Assembly: GCF_019856455.1 (NCBI RefSeq)
Contig: NZ_CP082205.1
Coordinates: forward strand, 1,612,001 to 1,676,000
Reading direction: 5' to 3'
DNA length: 64,000 bases
Source of the DNA: Streptococcus suis
Lineage (GTDB): Bacteria > Bacillota > Bacilli > Lactobacillales > Streptococcaceae
A program made the translations under genes and the position numbers. Shown here in pieces: positions 57,340-64,000 of the stretch. The notes beneath the pieces are model-generated. The model worked only from the letters and a program-made list of their open reading frames with translations, made no database searches and had not been told where the DNA came from. Numbering within the stretch: the first letter of the stretch is position 1; the number at the start of each line of letters is the position of its first letter.

Positions 57340-59370
57340 CTATTCCCCTTCCTTACGTCTCATTGAGACAGCCATTCCGAGTGAAACTAAGCCACCCAAG
57401 CTAATAAGAAGTGAGCCTAGGGCTTCTTGACCGGTATTTGGAAGTGTTTGATTCCCTGATGCTTTTTCAGTTTTCTTATTTGAAACAGGAGCCATACTTC
57501 CAGATGGTGCTGGTTGCTCGTTTGCTTTCTGATTTGCTACACTATCGCCACCGTCGCTTACTTTTTCAGGTGTTTTCGTATCGGTAGTTGTCCCAGCAGT
57601 ATCTCCTTTTTCTTCTGCTTTTGGTTCTTCTACGTACTCCTCGACAAATGCTTTTCTACCTGTAATAGTTGCACTAATGGTTTGACCTGCTTTTTCTAAA
57701 TCAGTCAAATACTCCACAAATACTTCTGTATCTGGATTGATAGCGCCAATCAGTTTAGCTTCTTTGAAAATCGAGAAACCATCCCCACCACCAAATAGGA
57801 AGTCATTGATGACAAGTGTATAGGTTTCTGTCGGAACAATCTCTGTTCCATCTTCTTTGAAGGCTTTAACAACCTTGTAAGGATTTTCTTCCGTTGGATT
57901 ATCTGCTTTCGTGTAGATATATTTAATTCCAGACATTTGAAGGAAATATTTTTCGCCTTCATCGTATTGTTGATTTAAGGCTGTATAAATCTGCTCACCT
58001 GTCATTTGAACGACTTGTAGGATATTCCCAAATGGTTGAACAGCTTGTGCTGCTCCCCAAGTAACTGTTCCATCCTCTTGGACCTTCAAATCTGCCCGAA
58101 TCCCGCCATTGTTGGTCATTGCAAAGTCAACATCATAACCTGATTTCTTAGCAATAGCTAATTGAGCCGATGTTACTAAATTACCCACAGCACTTTCTTT
58201 AAATTCATTTACCTCGCGAGAAATATCTGTCGCTTGACTAGCCGTACCAATTTTTTGCTCTGTTACTTTTTTAACGATGGTATTTGCTTCGTCTACAATC
58301 GCCTGAATTTCTGGACTTGGTGTTTTCTGCCCTGGTGCCACTGCAATAATTTTCGCAGTCGGAACTTCTTTAAAGTCGGCAATATCTGTATCATAAACAG
58401 CTCTAACATCTGCATAAGCCTTACCTTGTGAGGTAGCTTGTACAATCAAGGTTTTGCCTGTTGTACCGTTTGTATAGACATGGTTGTGACCGGCAAATAC
58501 AAGGTCAACGGAGTGTTCAGGATAGATTTCATTTAGCTTAGCAATCATATCTGCAGCTTCACCAGCAGCCACACCATCCTTGCTTGTAGCTGGGACGTGA
58601 GCCAGTACAACTATCGCATTTACACCCTTTTCAGCTAACTCACGCGCATATTTCGCAATCGTCTCTGCCTCATTCAAAAAAGTGTACTGCTCATAGTTTT
58701 TCTTCAAAACAAGATTAGGAATTTCTGTCGTAACTACACCAATAAAGCCAATATTTGCTTCTTTATCATTTACAGGAATAGTCTTAATAGCATACGGTTT
58801 CCAGCCATACGGAATTTCACCCGTCTCTTTGTCAATAACGTTGGCGATAACAATCTCCTGTTTGGCTGCTTCATGAGTATAATTATCTACAATCTCATTA
58901 AACTGGCCTTCTTTTGGAGCTTCACCAGTCATGATACGGTTATACTCATCAAGTCCCTCATCAAATTCATGGTTCCCCAAAGTACCGTATTCAACATCCA
59001 TTTTGTTAAAGACTTTTACAGTTGGTTCATCTTGTAAAAGTCCAGAATTCGATGGACTTGCACCAACCATATCTCCAGCTTGAACACGGATAGACTCTGC
59101 AGGTGTTTCTGTTTCTGCTGCTGTTTCTTCAAATTCTGCTTGCGAATCATCCATGTAAGCATCAAGCAAAGCGGCAGTTCCTGCATTCCGAACTGTTTCC
59201 CCCTCCAATCGCGCTGTCCCTGTCGTATCAAGCGCACCATGGAAATCATTAACTCCCATAATTTGGACAGCTAATTCATCTGCTAAAACAGCCTGTGTTG
59301 TAATGACACTAAAACCAGCTACAAGAGCTAGTACACTGCTTTTCAACCGAATATTCTTTTTCATAAGCAA
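57340..59370 (-). CDS. Wall-anchored 5'-nucleotidase (adenosine synthase)
   Basis: A 676-residue secreted UshA/CD73-like nucleotidase. Signal peptide is about residues 1-30 (start MLMKKN or MKKN two codons later). The metallophosphatase domain has NDFHGALDTTG, QAGDMVGASPSNSG, TLGNHEFDEGLDEYN, VLAHVPATS and AGHNHVY. The C-terminal nucleotide-binding domain has MTNNGGIRADL and FGNILQV. An acidic linker then LPNTG, hydrophobic stretch and MRRKEGE give sortase anchoring. It resembles S. suis Ssads, which makes adenosine from AMP/ATP and dampens host immunity. Confidence 0.95.
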   Translation of the reverse strand: MLMKKNIRLKSSVLALVAGFSVITTQAVLADELAVQIMGVNDFHGALDTTGTARLEGETVRNAGTAALLDAYMDDSQAEFEETAAETETPAESIRVQAGDMVGASPSNSGLLQDEPTVKVFNKMDVEYGTLGNHEFDEGLDEYNRIMTGEAPKEGQFNEIVDNYTHEAAKQEIVIANVIDKETGEIPYGWKPYAIKTIPVNDKEANIGFIGVVTTEIPNLVLKKNYEQYTFLNEAETIAKYARELAEKGVNAIVVLAHVPATSKDGVAAGEAADMIAKLNEIYPEHSVDLVFAGHNHVYTNGTTGKTLIVQATSQGKAYADVRAVYDTDIADFKEVPTAKIIAVAPGQKTPSPEIQAIVDEANTIVKKVTEQKIGTASQATDISREVNEFKESAVGNLVTSAQLAIAKKSGYDVDFAMTNNGGIRADLKVQEDGTVTWGAAQAVQPFGNILQVVQMTGEQIYTALNQQYDEGEKYFLQMSGIKYIYTKADNPTEENPYKVVKAFKEDGTEIVPTETYTLVINDFLFGGGDGFSIFKEAKLIGAINPDTEVFVEYLTDLEKAGQTISATITGRKAFVEEYVEEPKAEEKGDTAGTTTDTKTPEKVSDGGDSVANQKANEQPAPSGSMAPVSNKKTEKASGNQTLPNTGQEALGSLLISLGGLVSLGMAVSMRRKEGE

Positions 59371-59592
59371 AACAATGCTCCTTCTATTTTTTTCGTATTG
59401 ACATATCTATAATAATCCTTTTTTTACGGCTTTTCAATATCAAATCAGTCATTTATAACAAAAAATTATAAAAATATTCGTTTATTCTTACTTTTACATC
59501 ATTTTTCTGAAAATATCTTGTTGTTTTTATCCATAATACGAAAAATCATCCCTCTTCCCATACACAGTTCTCTCCAAAATACTCCTCACAAC

Positions 59593-59619
59593 TAAAAAAT
59601 CTCTTCCAAACGGAAGAGA
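59593..59619 (-). terminator. Terminator after sodA
   Basis: Perfect stem TCTCTTCC / GGAAGAGA with a GTTT loop followed by TTTTTTAG on the minus strand. The 59371-59592 region otherwise holds only AT-rich promoter DNA for the nucleotidase gene. Confidence 0.85.
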
Positions 59620-59626
59620 ACTGTTC

Positions 59627-60232
59627 TTATTTAGCTGCTTTATAAAGTTCGTTAACCTTGTCCCAGTTGATTACTTCAAAGAAGGCTTTGATGTAGTTTG
59701 GACGGACGTTACGGTAGTTAAGGTAATAAGCATGTTCCCAAACATCCAATGCCAAGATTGGTTTCAACCCTTGCATGATAGGTGTGTCTTGGTTAGCAGT
59801 TGAGATAACTTCCAACTTACCTTCTTTATTAACAACCAAGAAAGCCCAACCTGAACCGAAACGAGTTGTTGCTGCAGTTGTGAAGGCATCTTTGAAGGCA
59901 TCAAATGAACCAAAGGTCGCATCAATATCGGCTGCCAATTCTGCTGAAATTTCTGTTTTCTCTGGTGAAAGTAATTCCCAGAAAAGTGCATGATTAAGGT
60001 GACCGCCACCGTTGTTGATAAGGGCTTGACGGATATCAGCTGGAATTTGCTCCACATCTGACAAAAGTGCTACCAAGTCTTCACCGATTTCTGGGTGTTT
60101 TTCAAGGGCTGCATTAGCATTTGCAACATAAGTTGCATGGTGCTTGTCATGGTGCAGGGTCATTGTTTCTGCATCAATATGTGGTTCCAAGGCATCGTAT
60201 GCGTATGGAAGGTCTGGTAAAATAATTGCCAT
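59627..60232 (-). CDS. sodA: Superoxide dismutase, Mn/Fe type
   Basis: A 201-residue SodA that removes superoxide. Metal ligands are His26 in [14 protein letters not shown], His81 in [11 protein letters not shown], and Asp/His in [29 protein letters not shown] and the Gly/Gln pattern fit the Mn-type streptococcal enzyme. It is followed by a strong terminator. AGGAGAAAACG precedes the start. Confidence 0.97.
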   Translation of the reverse strand: MAIILPDLPYAYDALEPHIDAETMTLHHDKHHATYVANANAALEKHPEIGEDLVALLSDVEQIPADIRQALINNGGGHLNHALFWELLSPEKTEISAELAADIDATFGSFDAFKDAFTTAATTRFGSGWAFLVVNKEGKLEVISTANQDTPIMQGLKPILALDVWEHAYYLNYRNVRPNYIKAFFEVINWDKVNELYKAAK

Positions 60233-60323
60233 TTTCGTTTTCTCCTATACTAAGTGATAGTTCTATTCTACTCCAATGTGAGAGCCTTTTCAATTTTTTT
60301 GTCTGAAACTACTAATCAGACAC

Positions 60324-61355
60324 TTAACTCGTTGCAATTTTTAACAATGTAAGTTCAAACAAGTAATCCTTATCAAACCGTCCTGTCTTGATTTGATAAT
60401 CTGTTTCTATCAATAATCGAACAACTTTTTTCAAAAATCCAATGGACAGATGGCGTGAATCACGCAAAGCATACTTTACTTGGTATGGATTCACCTTACG
60501 CCCCATAATAGTTGATAACTCAGCTACTATCTGCTGTTCCCCTCGGCCTTGCTCTACTAGGATTTGCACTTGTAGATAGGTTCGAAATTGAGTTAACATG
60601 ATGGCAATCAACTTAACCTCTTCCTCCCCTTGCAACCGCAAGTCACGAACTAAATTGCGAGCCTCCTCTACCTTGGATTGTAGAATTAACTGTGTTAAAT
60701 CAAAGATATTATCTTGTAGTGTCTTGGGGATAGCCGCATCAATATCTGAAATTTCAATCGTCTCTTTTCCCTTATAAGATTGAAGAAAGGCTAGGTTTTT
60801 ACTGACTTCAGCAAACTCAAAATTAGACTTAACAAGGAGATATTGAAAAACCTCTCCTCCCATCTGCAATCCAAGACGCATTATCTCCTTTTGGAAATGA
60901 TTTTTCAAATCCATCTCCTTCAGAGGATTGGCTTCTAATACTAGTCCATCTCGTTTGAGGAGTTTAACCAGGCGTCGTTTGCTATCTAACTTTCCTGGGG
61001 CTAGGATAATCAAACGTGTTGTTTCGACAGGATTTTCCAAATAAGCCTCAAACTGTTTAAGCTCATCGTCCGTCAAATGCCGCTTCTTGTCTGTGGTCAA
61101 ATCAGAAAAATAATCCAGTATGACAACTTTTTCGTCTGAAAAAAATGGGAGAGAAGCCAAATCCAAATCCACCTGACTATAATCAGCTTCTGACATATCA
61201 AAATAGGCAAAACTAAGGTCTGCAGGATCGAAATCAATCTGTCGCAACAATAAATCCTTTGCGATCTGATATTGTCCAACATCCTCACCGCATAGAACGG
61301 TCAAGGAACCTAACTTCTCTTTTTTAAATGTCTCAATCTGTCCAATAACTAACAT
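60324..61355 (-). CDS. holA: DNA polymerase III subunit delta
   Basis: A 343-residue HolA, the clamp-loader subunit that opens the beta clamp. It begins MLVIGQIETFKKEKLGSLTVLCGEDVGQYQIAKDLLL, with LASLPFFSDEKVVILDYF and LIILAPGKLDSKRRLVKLLKRDG in domain I, then the C-terminal collar with LIAIMLTQFRTYLQV and YALRDSRHLSIGFLKKVVRLLIETDYQIKTGRFDKDYLFELTLLKIA. No catalytic Walker A, as is usual for delta. It precedes sodA by about 90 bases. Confidence 0.92.
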   Translation of the reverse strand: MLVIGQIETFKKEKLGSLTVLCGEDVGQYQIAKDLLLRQIDFDPADLSFAYFDMSEADYSQVDLDLASLPFFSDEKVVILDYFSDLTTDKKRHLTDDELKQFEAYLENPVETTRLIILAPGKLDSKRRLVKLLKRDGLVLEANPLKEMDLKNHFQKEIMRLGLQMGGEVFQYLLVKSNFEFAEVSKNLAFLQSYKGKETIEISDIDAAIPKTLQDNIFDLTQLILQSKVEEARNLVRDLRLQGEEEVKLIAIMLTQFRTYLQVQILVEQGRGEQQIVAELSTIMGRKVNPYQVKYALRDSRHLSIGFLKKVVRLLIETDYQIKTGRFDKDYLFELTLLKIATS

Positions 61356-61463
61356 GTATACCTCTAATTCTTAATAAATTATACCATGTTGAAATAAAAA
61401 TAGAAAACAAACTCATTGATAATACTCAATAAAAATCTATCATTCAACTCTCTTGTTAAGCCT

Positions 61464-61498
61464 AAAAAAGCAGAAACTAATACATTTAGCTTCTGCCT
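61464..61498 (-). terminator. Terminator after the LPXTG repeat protein
   Basis: Stem GGCAGAAGCTAA / TTAGTTTCTGC with TTTTTT on the minus strand. The rest of 61356-61586 shows no gene. Confidence 0.75.
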
Positions 61499-61586
61499 TT
61501 AAAATTAGGATAACATCCGATTGGTAGCATTTAAGGGAAAACAAATCTTTCTTCCTATGCTGATAGAGCAAAAGAATGAATGATTA

Positions 61587-64000
61587 CTACTTCTCTTCTA
61601 CTTGGTGAGGTTTCTTACCCGGCATCCAGAAGATTAAATTAAAGATTGCAAGCATTACGCCAACCAGTAAAAGATTATTCCTATCCCCTGTTTTAGGTAA
61701 CTGTCCTTTAGCGAATTTTTGCTGTCCCACGACACTCACAGAGACTGCCGTTTCTTTTGCGGCTGGCTTCGGACTATTTTCTCCTAACCCCTTCTCTAAA
61801 GCTACTTCTAATGACGGAAGAACGCCGATTGGTAATTCATGTGTAACTCCATCGCCCTTGGTTGTTTCCAACGGAGGAAGAACACCGATTGGTAATTCAT
61901 GTGTGACACCTTTACCGTTTTCCATTTTGAAAATATGAAGTGGTACTACTATCTCGTCTTGGCTGCGATCATCATAGACCACCCGAACAATCATGGAGTA
62001 GTCACCACTAGACTGTGGAATAGGAGTGACTACTACAACATCAAATTGACCTGCTTCAGTTGGTAGACTAATTTGCTTAACAATTTCAGCCGTTGCGTCA
62101 TCACTACTGCTTGCTGGAAGGACACGGGCTTCTCCAGTTACTTGTGGCTGGTAGCGATCCGATTTAGGAAGAACACCGATTGGCAATTCATGTGTGACAC
62201 CTTCCCCATGAGCTGTTTGTTGGACAACAACCTGAATAGACACCCGCTTCTGACTGCCATCATCATATTTTACAAGGACTGGTACGCTGTGTTCGCCAAG
62301 AGTAGTTGGAAGAGGATTTACAAGACGTTTTTCAACAGGACCTGCCTGGGCATCAACCTGAACCTTAGCTAAAAGAGCATTTCCAACCACAGACAAGTCG
62401 TCATCAGTTTCATAAACATGCTTATCTCCAACATGAACTGAATAGACATCTGCTTTCCAGGGGATAACCTGAATTGGGATAGTCACCTCATGAGTGTCCT
62501 TACGGACTTGAAGACTGGTCACTTGTGGAGTCAGAGTAACAGGCACCAATTCCACACCGTACTCTCCAAATTGGTCTGGAGTAATGGTTTTGGACAGACC
62601 TTGATTGTCCACCAGCTTCACTTGAAGACCTGACAAGTCCACTGTTTCAGCCGGACGATAGTCTGTCTTAGTCGGCAGGATTACCAATTCAAGACCTGTA
62701 ACTGCAGTTTTATCGAATACTTTAACTGGGGTCACCAATTCCAATGGAATCTCAATTGTCTTAGAAGTTTGGAGATTGTTTAATTGTGTCTGGTCGAAAC
62801 TTGAAGCAATCACATAATGACCTAGATCTGGTCGAGGCAGGCGGTTTTCCAAATCTGTCACAGAAGAGCCTGCTTGCAAGGTCACACTTTCTTCTTTAAC
62901 AACCGTTTCACCATCTTTGAAACGAAGGTTGATTTGGAGACTAGCTGGTACAACCTGCACTGTAACCTCTACTCGCTTCTGACTACCATCATCATATTTG
63001 ACAAGGACTGGTACGCTGTGTTCGCCAAGAGTAGTTGGAAGAGGGTTTACAAGACCTTTTTCAACAGGACCTGCTTGGGCATCAACCTGAACCTTAGCTA
63101 AAAGAGCATTTCCAACCACAGACAAGTCGTCATCTGTTTCATAAACATGCTCCTCCCCAACAGTAACTGCATAGACATCTGCTTTCCATGGGATAACCTG
63201 AATTGGAATAGCCAACTCATGATTGTCCTTACGGACTTGAAGACTGGTCACTTGTGGGGTCAGGGTAACAGGCACCAATTCCACACCGTACTCACCAAAT
63301 TGGTCTGGAATAATGGTTTTGGACAGACCTTGATTATCCATCAGTCTCACTTGAAGACCTGCCAAGTCCACTGTTTCAGCTGGGCGATAGTCTGTCTTAG
63401 TCGGTGGGGTTACCAATTCAAGAACTGTAACTGCAGTTTTATCGAATACTTTAACTGGTAAGGCAGGCGTAATCAATTCCAATGGAATTTCAATTGTCTT
63501 AGAAGCTTGGATATTGTTTAATTGAGTCTTGTCGAAACTTGAAGAAATCTCATAATGACCTAGAGCTGGTCGAGGCAGGCGGTTTTCCAAATCTGTCACA
63601 GAAGAGCCTGCTTGCAAGGTCACACTTTCTTCTTTAACAACCGTTTCACCATCTTTGAAACGAAGGTTGATTTGGAGACTAGCTGGTACAACCTGCACTG
63701 TAACCTCTACTCGCTTCTGACTACCATCATCATATTTGACAAGGACTGGTACGCTGTGTTCGCCAAGAGTAGTTGGAAGAGGGTTTACAAGACCTTTTTC
63801 AACAGGACCTGCTTGGGCATCAACCTGAACCTTAGCTAAAAGAGCATTTCCAACCACAGACAAGTCGTCATCTGTTTCATAAACATGCTCCTCCCCAACA
63901 GTAACTGCATAGACATCTGCTTTCCATGGGATAACCTGAATTGGAATAGCCAACTCATGATTGTCCTTACGGACTTGAAGACTGGTCACTTGTGGGGTCA
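61587..64000 (-). CDS. LPXTG surface protein with long tandem repeats (N-terminus outside the window)
   Basis: At least 800 residues; the frame is open to the right edge, so the N-terminus and signal peptide are missing. It has tandem modules of about 243-246 residues (repeat marks at 62504, 63233 and 63971) containing VDLAGLQVRLMDNQGLSKTI, DDLSVVGNALLAKVQVDAQAG and LPTTLGEHSVPVLVKYDDGSQKRV, which resemble Rib/YSIRK-type repeat domains. Near the C-terminus the motif GVTHELPIGVLP occurs three times, followed by LPKTG, a hydrophobic stretch and KKPHQVEEK. It is anchored by sortase. Ligand unknown. Confidence 0.9.
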   Translation of the reverse strand, partial: TPQVTSLQVRKDNHELAIPIQVIPWKADVYAVTVGEEHVYETDDDLSVVGNALLAKVQVDAQAGPVEKGLVNPLPTTLGEHSVPVLVKYDDGSQKRVEVTVQVVPASLQINLRFKDGETVVKEESVTLQAGSSVTDLENRLPRPALGHYEISSSFDKTQLNNIQASKTIEIPLELITPALPVKVFDKTAVTVLELVTPPTKTDYRPAETVDLAGLQVRLMDNQGLSKTIIPDQFGEYGVELVPVTLTPQVTSLQVRKDNHELAIPIQVIPWKADVYAVTVGEEHVYETDDDLSVVGNALLAKVQVDAQAGPVEKGLVNPLPTTLGEHSVPVLVKYDDGSQKRVEVTVQVVPASLQINLRFKDGETVVKEESVTLQAGSSVTDLENRLPRPDLGHYVIASSFDQTQLNNLQTSKTIEIPLELVTPVKVFDKTAVTGLELVILPTKTDYRPAETVDLSGLQVKLVDNQGLSKTITPDQFGEYGVELVPVTLTPQVTSLQVRKDTHEVTIPIQVIPWKADVYSVHVGDKHVYETDDDLSVVGNALLAKVQVDAQAGPVEKRLVNPLPTTLGEHSVPVLVKYDDGSQKRVSIQVVVQQTAHGEGVTHELPIGVLPKSDRYQPQVTGEARVLPASSSDDATAEIVKQISLPTEAGQFDVVVVTPIPQSSGDYSMIVRVVYDDRSQDEIVVPLHIFKMENGKGVTHELPIGVLPPLETTKGDGVTHELPIGVLPSLEVALEKGLGENSPKPAAKETAVSVSVVGQQKFAKGQLPKTGDRNNLLLVGVMLAIFNLIFWMPGKKPHQVEEK
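62500..64000 (-). repeat. About 735-bp tandem repeats in the LPXTG protein gene
   Basis: GGACTTGAAGACTGGTC occurs at 62504, 63233 and 63971 with spacings of 729 and 738 bases. The repeat units are nearly identical at the DNA level, so copy number may change by recombination. At least two units plus the beginning of a third are in the window. Confidence 0.88.

Noticed and set aside
57340..57440. Integration element at the 3' end of tRNA-Arg (CCU)
   Set aside because: This tRNA is a common attachment site, but no integrase or direct repeat of its 3' end is found next to it here.
60300..60325. Hairpin GTCTGA/TCAGAC between holA and sodA as a terminator
   Set aside because: The T-run is on the wrong side for the minus-strand holA transcript, so no terminator is called.

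Overview
The window looks like chromosomal DNA of a low-GC Streptococcus, most likely Streptococcus suis or a close relative. Supporting this are a cell-wall anchored 5'-nucleotidase, an RqcH/fibronectin-binding protein, an accessory-Sec type serine-rich repeat (SRR) adhesin, EzrA/RodA/GyrB synteny, and many short S. suis-style intergenic palindromes. The species call is inference from gene content; no database search was possible.

Layout. 1-2024: an IS66 copy on the minus strand (its right end lies outside the window) next to a remnant of another IS66 end. 2010-6583: a damaged matrixin protease locus, esterase estA, RNase J2 and a lipoprotein. 6589-11576: a YbaK-type editing protein, a glycosyltransferase, and a trpXYZ-type ABC importer with a T-box leader and a Trp-rich leader peptide. 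11702-22326: housekeeping genes (rqcH, acetolactate decarboxylase, a TPR protein, an AI-2E exporter family protein, a lactonase, a HAD phosphatase, enolase, glycerate kinase). 22347-27919: a layered mobile-element zone with three IS66 remnants or copies, an IS630 relic and several MITEs, one of them split by the youngest IS66. 28079-40810: one 4,243-residue SRR adhesin, of which about 2,530 residues are SAST/SASM repeats. 41234-48330: a broken HAD gene, then serB, ezrA, gyrB, a DJ-1 protein and rodA. 48423-52095: a small integrated relic holding an Fst-type type I toxin-antitoxin locus and a tyrosine integrase split by an IS1111-group element. 52197-61355: rpmE2, apbE, a DHH phosphodiesterase, flavodoxin, zinc-independent S14 with an AdcR box, chorismate mutase, a ClC transporter, tRNA-Arg, the 5'-nucleotidase, sodA and holA. 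61587-64000: the C-terminal part of an LPXTG repeat protein that continues past the right edge.

How the parts work together. The tryptophan importer appears to be controlled twice: by a T-box with a candidate UGG specifier, then by a 14-codon leader peptide with three Trp codons just before trpX. The rpsN2 promoter carries a perfect AdcR-type operator. Zinc-independent L31 and S14 lie 3 kb apart, which fits zinc-sparing of ribosomes. Several surface or host-interaction genes (the SRR adhesin, the 5'-nucleotidase, the LPXTG repeat protein) sit among mobile elements and simple repeats that could alter their expression or length.

The strongest candidates for something new are the T-box plus Trp leader peptide arrangement, a TA-repeat promoter spacer before a glycosyltransferase, a probable CCC-A +1 frameshift in IS66 tnpC, an Fst-type locus without an ordinary start codon, and an IS1111 element inserted just before the catalytic tyrosine codon of an integrase.
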